NCBI GenBank assembly: GCA_029264355.1
Contig: JARIBW010000049.1
Location: forward strand, 1 to 53,287
Origin: Collinsella sp.
GTDB lineage: Bacteria > Actinomycetota > Coriobacteriia > Coriobacteriales > Coriobacteriaceae
Length of the DNA: 53,287 bases
Direction: 5' to 3'
The notes under the pieces are model-generated. The model saw only the letters and a list, made by a program, of their open reading frames with translations, searched no databases and was not told the DNA's origin. A program made the position numbers and the translations under genes. Below are positions 45,919 through 53,287 of the stretch, one piece after another (the first letter of the stretch is position 1; each line of letters opens with the position of its first letter).

Positions 45919-47871
45919 ATGACCGAAACCACCCAGCAGAAACTCCATGTCGCATTTGCCAGCGCCGAAGCCGCGCCCTTTGTCAAGACCGGTGGCCTGG
46001 GCGACGTGGCGGGCTCCCTGCCCCAGGCCCTCAAAGCCGCGGGCGCCGAGGTCGTGGTGCTCGTTCCCAAGTACGACTCCATCGCCCAGGAGTACAAGGA
46101 CCGTATGGAGCACCTGTGCGACTTCTACGTCCCGCTCGGCTGGCGCAGCGAGTACTGCGGCATCGAACGGCTGAGCCATCGCGGCGTCGATTACCTTTTC
46201 ATCGACAATGAACGCTATTTCAGCCGCGGGTATCCGTATGGGTTCTTCGACGACGGGGAGCGTTTCGCCTTCTTCTCAAAGGCCATCGTCGAGACCCTCC
46301 AGTACCTGCCCGAGGTCTTAAACGGCTTCACGTGCGACGTGCTGCATTGCAACGACTGGCACACCGCCATGGCGCCCGTGTTCCTGCGCGAGTTCTACCA
46401 GGCCGCACCGCTGTATCAAAACATCAAGACGGTGTTTTCCATCCACAACATCGCGTTCCAGGGACAGTACGGCGCCAAGGTGCTGCACGACATTTTGGGC
46501 CTGGGCCATATCCCGGCCGCCGCCTTCCAGCTCACCTGCGGCCCCGACGCCATCAACTATATGCAAGGCGCCCTCAACTACACCGACGCCATCACGACCG
46601 TCTCCCCCACCTATGCCGAGGAGATCAAGACGAGTGAGTTCGGCGAGGGGCTCGATGGCATCCTGCGGCGCCGGGCGCCGATCCTGCAGGGCATCGTCAA
46701 CGGCATCGACACGACGGGGTTCGACCCGGCCACCGACCGGCGCATCCCCGCGCAGTTCACCGCAGCCGACCGGTCCGGCAAGGCCGTTTGCAAGGCCCGT
46801 CTGCAAGAAGAGCTCGGCCTGGAGGTCCGCGACGACCGCCCGCTCATGGTCATGGTCACGCGCCTCACCCGCCAAAAGGGCATGGACCTGGTCACCTATG
46901 CACTCGATCGGATCTTGTCCGGCGGTGTCCAAGTGGCCGTACTCGGCACCGGTGACACCGATTATGAGAACGCGCTGCGCTATTTCGAGGGAAAGTACCC
47001 CGGCACCATGGCCGCGCGCATCCAGTTCGACCCCGCGTTGTCCCAGCGCATGTACGCCGGCGCCGACCTGTTCCTCATGCCGTCGCTATTCGAGCCCTGC
47101 GGCCTGTCCCAAATGATCGCCATGCGTTATGGCACCTTGCCCATCGTGCGCGAGACCGGCGGTCTGAAGGACACGGTCGTTCCGTACAATCGATTCACGG
47201 GAGAGGGCACCGGCTTCTCGTTCGCGAACTTCAACGGTGATGAAATGGCCGATACCGTCTTCCGCGCAGCGCGCCTGTTCTGGGATGATCGAGACGCGTT
47301 CGACGCGCTCGTGGACAACGCCATGGCGGCGGACTTCAGCTGGACTCGCTCGGCCGATGCATATATGGCGATGTATCACAACCTGCGCCCGGATATCCCC
47401 CTGCCTCAACCCGAGATGCCCAAGACCGAAACACCCGCGAAGGATGAACCCGCCGAAGCGGTGAAGAAGCCGGGCGCGCAAAAGACCGTGGCTGCAAATG
47501 CCGCCACAACCACCAAGCCCGCCAAGGCTGCCGCGACCGCGAAGTCCACAACGAACACCAAGGTCAAACCCGTGAAAACCAGTGCGGTTAAAAAAGCGGC
47601 CAAGGCCCCTACCGCGCCCGCCCAAGGCGAGCTCAAGCTCGACGCCAAAACTGCCGTGAAACCTGCTAAGCCCGTAGCGAAGCCCGCCAAGGCCGCCAAG
47701 CCAGCTGCGAAGCCAGCAACGGCCGCGACGGCTGCCAAACCAGCTGCGAAACCCGCCGCCAAGAGCGCCGAGCCGCACATCCCGGCCCATGCCGAGCCCA
47801 AAACCTCCCCGGTCTCCACGTCCGCGACCAAGACCATCCCCAAGATCACCCACAAGGGCAAGCGCAAGTAA
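45919..47871 (+). CDS. glgA: Glycogen synthase (GT5) with a histone-H1-like C-terminal tail
   Basis: 650 residues; normal GlgA is ~480. Transfers glucose from ADP-glucose to growing glycogen. The catalytic part (1-~495) begins LHVAFASAEAAPFVKTGGLGDVAGSLPQAL (KTGGL motif binds ADP-glucose) and includes DVLHCNDWHTAM, VFSIHNIAFQGQYG, MVTRLTRQKGMDLV and LMPSLFEPCGLSQMIAMRYGTLPIVRETGGL. Residues ~500-650 are a disordered Lys/Ala/Pro/Thr tail (PAKPVAKPAKAAKPAAKPA-type repeats) ending ITHKGKRK. The tail is in frame with no frameshift sign. The start ATG 45919 has a modest AAGAGA site. Last gene before a strong terminator. Confidence 0.96.
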   Translation: MTETTQQKLHVAFASAEAAPFVKTGGLGDVAGSLPQALKAAGAEVVVLVPKYDSIAQEYKDRMEHLCDFYVPLGWRSEYCGIERLSHRGVDYLFIDNERYFSRGYPYGFFDDGERFAFFSKAIVETLQYLPEVLNGFTCDVLHCNDWHTAMAPVFLREFYQAAPLYQNIKTVFSIHNIAFQGQYGAKVLHDILGLGHIPAAAFQLTCGPDAINYMQGALNYTDAITTVSPTYAEEIKTSEFGEGLDGILRRRAPILQGIVNGIDTTGFDPATDRRIPAQFTAADRSGKAVCKARLQEELGLEVRDDRPLMVMVTRLTRQKGMDLVTYALDRILSGGVQVAVLGTGDTDYENALRYFEGKYPGTMAARIQFDPALSQRMYAGADLFLMPSLFEPCGLSQMIAMRYGTLPIVRETGGLKDTVVPYNRFTGEGTGFSFANFNGDEMADTVFRAARLFWDDRDAFDALVDNAMAADFSWTRSADAYMAMYHNLRPDIPLPQPEMPKTETPAKDEPAEAVKKPGAQKTVAANAATTTKPAKAAATAKSTTNTKVKPVKTSAVKKAAKAPTAPAQGELKLDAKTAVKPAKPVAKPAKAAKPAAKPATAATAAKPAAKPAAKSAEPHIPAHAEPKTSPVSTSATKTIPKITHKGKRK

Positions 47872-47905
47872 CGACGCCTTGAACAAGGGCGACGACTTGA
47901 TCGAC

Positions 47906-47942
47906 CGGGCCGGGAGCTCCATGCTCCCGGCCCGTTTCTTTC
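47906..47942 (+). terminator. glgA terminator, end of glgBPCDA unit
   Basis: A 12-bp perfect stem (47906-47917 with 47923-47934), 5-base loop, then TTTCTTTC. Confidence 0.92.
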
Positions 47943-47964
47943 ACGAACAACCCACTGCGACTTG

Positions 47965-47970
47965 TATAAT
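47965..47970 (+). promoter_or_regulatory. Consensus -10 of the GH13-GH77 gene
   Basis: A perfect TATAAT, 36 bp before the gene start and after the glgA terminator, indicating separate transcription. TTCACG (47940-47945) is a poor -35 at 19 bp. The leader would be about 30 nt and carries no evident ribosome site. Confidence 0.6.
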
Positions 47971-48006
47971 GAACAGGCTTTATCAATACGATCAACTGGC
48001 TTGCTC

Positions 48007-51000
48007 ATGAGGCTTTTCCATAATTCACGCCAGTCGGAATACCGCATGCCTTACGGTGCGGTCCCGGCCGGATCCACCGTTCAACTCACCCTGCGCGTCG
48101 AAGACAGCGATGCCCGATCCCTCAAAGGCGAGATCCGCACATGGATCGACGATCGCGGCGAGGAGCTCATCCCGATGGCCCTCGGCGAATCGAACACCCT
48201 AGTTGCGTCCATCGACTGCCCCGATCCATGCATCCTGTGGTACAGCTTTCGCGTGACGTGCCCCGATGGGGCGATGCTCATGGTCGGCGCGCGCGATGGC
48301 GCCACGGGCGGTGAGTCGCTCACCTACACCGACCGCGCTGACGTGCCATCGTTCCAGATCACCGTGTACAAACACCGTGAGACGCGACCCTCGTGGTACG
48401 AGCGCGGCATCGTCTATCAGATCTTCCCCGATCGCTATGCGCGCGACGAGCATTGGCTCGAGCGCTCCCGGCCCGTCGTGGACGCGCCCCGCAAGGGCCC
48501 CGGCAAACACCTCGTCATGGACTGGGACGAGCCTCCGGTCTATGACCGCAATGGGGATGGATCCATCCGCAGTTGGGATTTTTACGGTGGATCGCTCGAG
48601 GGCATCCGCCGGGACCTTCCGCGCCTGCAGGCCATGGGCGTCACGGCAATCTACCTCAACCCCATCTTTGAGGCGCAGAGCAATCACCGCTACGACACGG
48701 CCGATTACCTGACGATCGACCCCATGCTCGGGACCGAGGAGGATTTTCGCCACCTTGCGACGGACGCCGATCAACTGGGAATCTCGCTCATCCTCGACGG
48801 CGTGTTCAACCATACGGGAGACGACTCGATTTACTTCAACCGTTTTGGCAACTACCCCGGAAAGGGCGCATGGCAGGGTGAGGACTCGCCCTGGCGCGAT
48901 GCATATTGCTGGAATGAAGACGGCACGTACGGCTCCTGGTGGGGCATCGAGAACATGCCCAACCTCAACGAGAAGTCAGCTCGCGTACGCGAGCTGCTCC
49001 TCGGCGAGGGAGGCGTGGTGCGCACCTGGCTGCGCGCCGGAGCCCGCGGCTGGCGCCTCGACGTGGCCGATGAGCTCTCGGACGAGCTTATCGAGGACAT
49101 CAAGGCCGCGGTGCTCGAGGAGCGCCCCGACGGCCTGCTGCTCGGCGAGGTCTGGGAGGATGCGTCCAACAAGCTCGCCTATGGCAAGCTGCGCAAATAC
49201 CTGCTTGGCGACGAGCTCGACTCCGCCATGAACTACCCGCTGCGCGATGCCATCCTGGGCTTCCTCGTCTACGGCGAGAACGCCCACCAGTGCGCCGAGC
49301 GCATCGAGACCCTGCGCGAGAATTACCCGCCCGAGGCGCTGGCCTGCTGCCTCAACCTGCTCGGAAGCCACGACAAACCGCGTATCGCCTCCGTACTCGG
49401 CGGCGGCCCCGACGAGAGCCGCCTGCCCGAGGAGGAGCGCGGTCGGTTCCGCCTTGACGAGAACTCGATGGGGCTGGCAAAGGGACGCTTCTGGCTCGCA
49501 ACGCTCATGCAGATGACGCTGCCCGGCGTCCCCTCCATCTACTACGGCGATGAATACGCCCTCGAGGGCCTCTCCGATCCCGGCAACCGTCGCACGCTGC
49601 CGACACCTGACTCCGTGCACGACTACGACATGCTCAACATGGTGCGCAACACCGTCATGCTGCGTCGCGCCCTTCCCTTCCTCGTGGACGGCTCGCTTGA
49701 CGCATTCGCGTGCAACGACGACGTGCTGTGCTACCGTCGCCGCAGTTCGGATGGCCAAACGGCAAGTGTGCTCATCAATCACAGCCTGTCCGACGCGCAC
49801 TCCGTACGCGTTCCCATCGAGGGGGACCATGCCCTCGACCTCATCTCCGGCGCCGACCTCAAACGCGGGGACGATGGCTGCGCCGAAGTGCATCTGTGGC
49901 CGCTCGGCTCCGCCATGGTCTATTCCGGCAATGGGCAGCGCCTGCAAGAGCCCCTCGCACGCGGCGCCGGCGTCATCGCGCATATCACCTCGCTGCCCAA
50001 TGCGGGCCGCGCGGGCACCCTCGGCGCGCCCGCGCGCCGCTTCATCGACCACCTCGCGACGATGGGCATCCGCTACTGGCAGGTTCTTCCGGTCAATCCC
50101 ACCGACTCCTTCGGCTCACCATACGCCGGGCCATCTGCCTTCGCGGGCAACCCAGACCTGCTGGAGGAGACCCCGACCGAGCTCGAGCGCGCCTTCGAGC
50201 GCTTCAAGACGGAGGGTGGCTTTACCGGCAAGGCGTTTTTCGACTTCGCACGCGAGAACGAGAGCTGGCTCGATCCGTACTGCGCGTTCATGGCCGTCAA
50301 GGACGCCATGAACGGAATGATCCGTCACGACTGGCCCGATGAGCTGCGACGCTATCATGTCGACATCTTCGCCGATGCGCGCTTCTCCGACCGCGCCCGC
50401 TACCATGCCTTCGTGCAGTTCCGCTTCGAGAGTGAATGGCGCGAGATGCTCGCCTACGCGCATGAACGCGGCGTGCAGATCATCGGAGACATCCCCATGT
50501 ACGTCTCGGACGACTCCGCCGACGCCTGGAGCGAGCCCGAGATGTTCTCGCTCGGCAAGGATGGCATGCCCTACGAGATCGCCGGCGTCCCGCCGGATCG
50601 CTTCTCGGACACCGGACAGGTTTGGGGCAACCCCACCTACAACTGGGAGCACATGCGTGAGGACGGCTACATCTGGTGGCTCGCACGCCTGAGCCGCTCC
50701 TTCAAGCTGTACGACCGCGTGCGCCTCGACCATTTCCTGGGCTTCCACAACTACTTCGCCATTCCCGCGGGCGGAACCGGGGCAGACGGCATTTGGAAGC
50801 CGGGGACGGGCATCGAGCTGTTCGAGCGCGCGTTCGAGGAGTTCGGCCCGCTGCCGCTCATCGCCGAGGACCTGGGCATACTCACCCCTGGTGTACGCGC
50901 CCTGCTTGCGAGCTGCGGTTTTCCCGGCATGGACGTTCTCGAGTTCGCAGATTACGACGTACGCGAGCGTATCGCCCCGCACAAAGACAAGGTGCTCTAC

Positions 51001-51300
51001 ACCTCCACGCACGACACCTCGACGCTCGTCGGGTTCTGCAAGGGCTCCTTCTGTCCCGACTCAGATGACCAAGGTGCGATCCGCCTTGCGGGAGAGATCT
51101 TGCGCCGCGCCTTGGAAAGCGAATCGGACGTCGTGATGATGCAGCTGCAAGACCTCCTGCAACTCGGAGACGAGGCCCGGATGAACGTCCCCGGCGTGGC
51201 CGAGGGCAACTGGAGTTGGCAGGCCGATGAGGCGTCGATCTGCGACGCCGAGGGCGTCATTGCGGATGTTCTTTCCGAGACGGGACGCGCCCAAGCATGA
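48007..51300 (+). CDS. GH13 alpha-glucosidase/pullulanase-type domain fused to GH77 4-alpha-glucanotransferase (MalQ)
   Basis: 1097 residues. An N-terminal beta domain (~1-125, starch-binding-like) is followed by a GH13 catalytic domain: VYQIFPDRYARDEHW, nucleophile in GWRLDVADELSDE, acid in LLGEVWEDAS, and LLGSHDKPRI. From ~648 the second enzyme starts: RGAGVIAHITSLPNAGRAGTLG, YWQVLPVNPTDSFGSPYAGPSAFAGNPDLL, nucleophile in RVRLDHFLGFHNYF, LIAEDLGILTP and STHDTSTLVGFC, the GH77 set. Together they probably trim and disproportionate dextrins left by glycogen phosphorylase. The start ATG 48007 gives the conserved MRLFHNSRQSEYRMPYG; the frame is open 15 codons earlier. No ribosome site is evident. 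Confidence 0.94.
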   Translation: MRLFHNSRQSEYRMPYGAVPAGSTVQLTLRVEDSDARSLKGEIRTWIDDRGEELIPMALGESNTLVASIDCPDPCILWYSFRVTCPDGAMLMVGARDGATGGESLTYTDRADVPSFQITVYKHRETRPSWYERGIVYQIFPDRYARDEHWLERSRPVVDAPRKGPGKHLVMDWDEPPVYDRNGDGSIRSWDFYGGSLEGIRRDLPRLQAMGVTAIYLNPIFEAQSNHRYDTADYLTIDPMLGTEEDFRHLATDADQLGISLILDGVFNHTGDDSIYFNRFGNYPGKGAWQGEDSPWRDAYCWNEDGTYGSWWGIENMPNLNEKSARVRELLLGEGGVVRTWLRAGARGWRLDVADELSDELIEDIKAAVLEERPDGLLLGEVWEDASNKLAYGKLRKYLLGDELDSAMNYPLRDAILGFLVYGENAHQCAERIETLRENYPPEALACCLNLLGSHDKPRIASVLGGGPDESRLPEEERGRFRLDENSMGLAKGRFWLATLMQMTLPGVPSIYYGDEYALEGLSDPGNRRTLPTPDSVHDYDMLNMVRNTVMLRRALPFLVDGSLDAFACNDDVLCYRRRSSDGQTASVLINHSLSDAHSVRVPIEGDHALDLISGADLKRGDDGCAEVHLWPLGSAMVYSGNGQRLQEPLARGAGVIAHITSLPNAGRAGTLGAPARRFIDHLATMGIRYWQVLPVNPTDSFGSPYAGPSAFAGNPDLLEETPTELERAFERFKTEGGFTGKAFFDFARENESWLDPYCAFMAVKDAMNGMIRHDWPDELRRYHVDIFADARFSDRARYHAFVQFRFESEWREMLAYAHERGVQIIGDIPMYVSDDSADAWSEPEMFSLGKDGMPYEIAGVPPDRFSDTGQVWGNPTYNWEHMREDGYIWWLARLSRSFKLYDRVRLDHFLGFHNYFAIPAGGTGADGIWKPGTGIELFERAFEEFGPLPLIAEDLGILTPGVRALLASCGFPGMDVLEFADYDVRERIAPHKDKVLYTSTHDTSTLVGFCKGSFCPDSDDQGAIRLAGEILRRALESESDVVMMQLQDLLQLGDEARMNVPGVAEGNWSWQADEASICDAEGVIADVLSETGRAQA

Positions 51301-51326
51301 AACCGCCGCATGGCACGACGCGGTTT
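51300..51326 (+). terminator. Weak terminator after the GH13-GH77 gene
   Basis: A 7-bp stem (51300-51306 with 51320-51326) overlapping the stop codon, ending in a TTTT run that is partly in the stem. Confidence 0.45.
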
Positions 51327-51359
51327 TGGGTAGAGTGATTCACAATCAACACGCAAAGC

Positions 51360-51387
51360 GGGCGCCGGATCGGAAGGTTCGGCGCCC
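51360..51387 (+). other. Leader hairpin before the zinc-ribbon gene
   Basis: An 8-bp GC-rich stem (51360-51367 with 51380-51387), 12-base loop, 26 bp before the gene start; no U-tract follows. Function unclear. Confidence 0.35.
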
Positions 51388-51412
51388 CTTCATGGACGAA
51401 AGGCTATTCGAT

Positions 51413-51643
51413 ATGGCACGTTACGATTACCGTTGCACCTCCTGCGGGACCACGTTCGAGGTCGAGCACGGCATGACCGAGCACCCCGAGGTGATGTGCC
51501 CGTCTTGCGGCAACGCGACTGAAAAGGTCTTCAACGCCAGCGGCATCAAGTTCGAGGGTTCCGGGTTCTACAACACCGACCAGCGCGGCAGTGGCTCCTG
51601 CGCGGACGCGGCGGGCGGTTGCAGCTGCTGCCAGAACGCGTAA
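51413..51643 (+). CDS. FmdB-family zinc-ribbon protein
   Basis: 76 residues. The N-terminal ~45 residues form the FmdB/CxxC zinc ribbon: MARYDYRCTSCGTTFEVEHG with the second pair MCPSCGNATEKVF. The tail is Gly/Ser/Cys rich and ends GGCSCCQNA, adding four more cysteines that could bind metal. FmdB-like proteins are proposed regulators or metal-binding adaptors; the function is not established. The ATG at 51413 has a GAAAGG site. It stands alone, between the GH13-GH77 gene and a strong terminator. Confidence 0.88.
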   Translation: MARYDYRCTSCGTTFEVEHGMTEHPEVMCPSCGNATEKVFNASGIKFEGSGFYNTDQRGSGSCADAAGGCSCCQNA

Positions 51644-51665
51644 CCCACCTATCCTTTTCATTCTG

Positions 51666-51709
51666 AAACTTCCCCCACGGATCAAATGCGCCCGTGGGGG
51701 AAGTTTTTT
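51666..51709 (+). terminator. Terminator of the zinc-ribbon gene
   Basis: A 15-bp perfect stem (51666-51680 with 51692-51706), 11-base loop, and a six-T run. Confidence 0.93.
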
Positions 51710-51733
51710 GTTCCCGAAAAACCGTGCGCAATT

Positions 51734-51751
51734 GGGGACAGGTACAAATTG
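51734..51751 (+). repeat. REP-like motif copy C
   Basis: GGGGACAGGTACAAATTG, identical to copies A, B and D over 18 bases. Confidence 0.9.
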
Positions 51752-51760
51752 ATGCGTTTT

Positions 51761-51798
51761 CGCCCCCTCCTGGCTTTCAACGATTCCAGGAGGGGGCG
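51761..51798. other. 13-bp perfect hairpin inside the REP-bounded element
   Basis: Stem 51761-51773 with 51786-51798 and a 12-base loop. A T-run precedes it on the plus strand and no U-tract follows on either strand, so it is not an obvious terminator. Confidence 0.6.
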
Positions 51799-51880
51799 CG
51801 AAGTTGTCACGGGTTACGACGGGTCGCGGTACGCGCGAGCCGAGGCGGGTGCGAGCCGAGTTAGGCGCGAATCCAGATTG

Positions 51881-51919
51881 AAAAAGCAGTCAGCCGGAGG
51901 GCAATACCTCCGGCTGACT
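51881..51919 (-). terminator. Probable rsmB terminator within the REP-bounded element
   Basis: A 13-bp perfect stem (51888-51900 with 51907-51919), 6-base loop. Read on the minus strand it is followed by GCTTTTTC, the classic Rho-independent form, ~70 bp past the rsmB stop. Confidence 0.8.
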
Positions 51920-51958
51920 TGCACGGAACGACGAACTTGGGGCCTCAGTCAAAAGGCG

Positions 51959-51976
51959 CAATTTGTACCTGTCCCC
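51959..51976 (-). repeat. REP-like motif copy D
   Basis: Exact reverse complement of copy C; its extended form ends 5 bp from the rsmB stop codon. Confidence 0.9.
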
Positions 51977-51986
51977 AATTGCACAG

Positions 51987-53287
51987 TTATACGCGGACGA
52001 AGCGGGCGCAGAAGTGACCGTCAAAACCACCTGGGTGCGGGCAGCTCTGGAAGGTCCCGATGGGGATCTCGTGCGCGGCGATCTCACGGGCAGCGCCCGC
52101 ATACGCGGGTCCCGCACCTGCGAGGGCGTCGGACAGCGGCATCGGGGCAAAGCCCTCCCCTTCCGGTGATCCGAGGAACTGCGTGACCACATGGCTGTTC
52201 TCCGCGCACAGCACCGAGCACGTCGCGTAGATGAGCTGGCCGTGGGGCGCGACGCGACGCGCCGCCTCCCGCAGCATCGCAAGTTGCAACTCGGGCAATT
52301 CTCGGTCGCACTCCCGGGGCGTGAGGCGCCAGGGGATCTCGCCGTGACGGCGCATGGTGCCCGTTCCCGAGCACGGCGCATCCACGAACACCGTGTCGAA
52401 CAGGGCGGTTCGACCCAGCTGCTCGTCGTAATCGGCAAGGCACGAGTCCAGATCGGTGGCATCTCCTGACACCGCAGCGACCTCGCCCAGGCCGGAACTC
52501 TCGATGCGCTGGACATTCGCCTGGCATTTCCCCTCGTACAGATCGAGAGCAACATGCTCATGCCCAAGATTGCGACGCTCGGCGTGGGCCAGCATCATGA
52601 AGGTCTTGGTGCCGCGACCGGCGCCGATCTCAAGACAGGACCCCTCGCGCGTCGCCGCGGCCGCGATGAGCTGCGCATGGTAATCGGAGGCGACGGCATC
52701 CGCATGCGCAAACGCGCCCGAACGCACGAGCTCGCCCACGCGTGCCACCGTATATGCACCGGGAAGGTCCAGGGGCTCGCCATCATCGGCGGCGAGCGCG
52801 TCTACGACGGCATCGATGCGCAACGGGTTGACCTGGACCGCGATCGGCGCGGGCTCGAGCTGGGATGCGAGCATGGCCCGCGCGCGCTCCTCGCCCAGCG
52901 AATCGACGATCCTGCGGACGAGCCACGTGGGCAGCCCGGCATGGCGCGCGAGGGAGACCATCGCGCGATGTTGTTCGGCGACATCCCGTGCGGCGAGGAA
53001 TGCGTCAGCGCCCTCGGCAACCCGGCGCAGCACGGCATTGGCAAGTCCGGCGGCCCCGTGAGCGCACACGCGCGCGAGCTCCACGCCCTGACTCACCGCC
53101 ACCTGCGGAGCGGTTTCCAAATACAGCATCTCATAGGCGCCGATGCGAAGCGCATCGCGCACGTCGGCCGAGATGGAGCGCGGGTCATCCAACACGCCGT
53201 TGAGCGCATCGTCCAAGCAACCGCTGCTGCTCGTGACGCCCAACGCGAGCCTTCGCGCAAACGCGGCGTCGCGCGCTTCGAGGGCGG
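51987..53287 (-). CDS. rsmB: 16S rRNA (cytosine-967-C5)-methyltransferase RsmB, N-terminus cut by window edge
   Basis: At least 433 codons; the frame is open to the last base. The visible N-terminal part (ALEARDAAFARRLALGV) lines up with the start of the NusB-like domain, so only some ten to twenty residues are missing. That domain covers ~1-150 (VRDALRIGAYEMLYLETAPQVAVSQGVELAR, GLANAVLRRVA). The catalytic SAM domain follows, with CLEIGAGRGTKTFMMLA, the catalytic pair in VDAPCSGTGTMRRHGEIPWRL and IYATCSVLCAENS, and a C-terminal HPGGFDGHFCARFVRV. A TTG at 53243 is not needed as a start. The gene converges on the zinc-ribbon gene. Confidence 0.95.
   Translation of the reverse strand, partial: ALEARDAAFARRLALGVTSSSGCLDDALNGVLDDPRSISADVRDALRIGAYEMLYLETAPQVAVSQGVELARVCAHGAAGLANAVLRRVAEGADAFLAARDVAEQHRAMVSLARHAGLPTWLVRRIVDSLGEERARAMLASQLEPAPIAVQVNPLRIDAVVDALAADDGEPLDLPGAYTVARVGELVRSGAFAHADAVASDYHAQLIAAAATREGSCLEIGAGRGTKTFMMLAHAERRNLGHEHVALDLYEGKCQANVQRIESSGLGEVAAVSGDATDLDSCLADYDEQLGRTALFDTVFVDAPCSGTGTMRRHGEIPWRLTPRECDRELPELQLAMLREAARRVAPHGQLIYATCSVLCAENSHVVTQFLGSPEGEGFAPMPLSDALAGAGPAYAGAAREIAAHEIPIGTFQSCPHPGGFDGHFCARFVRV

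Larger units (their letters stand above)
51729..51981. mobile_element. Non-autonomous (MITE-like) element bounded by the same REP-like motif
   Basis: About 250 bp. The 18-bp core occurs at the left end in plus orientation (51734-51751) and at the right end in minus orientation (51959-51976); with the added CAATT both match RAYT copy B exactly. Inside are two perfect hairpins (13-bp stem 51761-51773/51786-51798; 13-bp stem 51888-51900/51907-51919) and a 10-bp direct repeat GCGAGCCGAG (51835-51844, 51851-51860). No gene is inside. It fills the gap between the converging zinc-ribbon gene and rsmB. Confidence 0.7.

Overview
The window is GC-rich, gene-dense chromosomal DNA. Its gene content points to a class Coriobacteriia actinobacterium, close to Collinsella or Olsenella. 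The pointers are the coaD / SepIVA-like / yceD / rpmF / plsX / acpP / rnc / smc / ftsY / ffh order (SepIVA-like, yceD and rnc beside coaD is an actinobacterial arrangement), the rpmB / asp23 / fakA / recG / rsmD block shared with Firmicutes, a GlgC+GlgD type glycogen locus, and a single fused AdhE. The taxon is an inference from synteny and protein style; no rRNA is present.

Left part, 1-31971, is almost entirely on the minus strand. From low to high coordinate: trmFO (cut by the left edge), dprA-comM-yraN (overlapping), rnhB, rplS, a NYN/LOTUS protein, ftsH, a MATE transporter, trmH-folA-thyA, ffh, ftsY-smc-rnc-acpP, plsX, rpmF, yceD, a DivIVA/SepIVA-like protein, coaD-rsmD-recG, fakA-asp23, and a heterodimeric ABC exporter. 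Most of this is housekeeping: tRNA and rRNA modification, protein targeting, chromosome segregation, fatty-acid and lipid entry, ribosomal proteins, natural-transformation factors, and folate/thymidylate synthesis. Many genes overlap or abut, and hairpin terminators separate several units.

Middle, 32000-38643. rpmB runs on the plus strand, divergent from the ABC pair. Next is a REP-associated Y1 transposase (RAYT) flanked by inverted copies of an 18-bp motif, GGGGACAGGTACAAATTG. adhE follows with a promoter candidate, then an APH-fold kinase that ends at a 19-bp perfect terminator stem. thiN (minus) faces away from the glycogen locus.

Right part, 38644-51300, is a complete glycogen unit on the plus strand: glgB, glgP, glgC, glgD, glgA, then a separately promoted GH13-GH77 fusion. 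GlgC/GlgD make ADP-glucose, GlgA polymerises it, GlgB branches, GlgP releases glucose-1-phosphate, and the fusion probably trims and rearranges limit dextrins. GlgA carries an unusual ~150-residue Lys/Ala/Pro tail resembling histone H1. A zinc-ribbon gene and a converging rsmB (cut by the right edge) close the window. Between them sits a second inverted pair of the RAYT motif, with no transposase, enclosing two strong hairpins, one of which looks like the rsmB terminator.

I found no CRISPR array, tRNA, rRNA, phage or defence island. The most unusual items are the two motif-pair elements, the GlgA tail, the NYN-LOTUS protein and the large outer-loop insertion in one ABC half.
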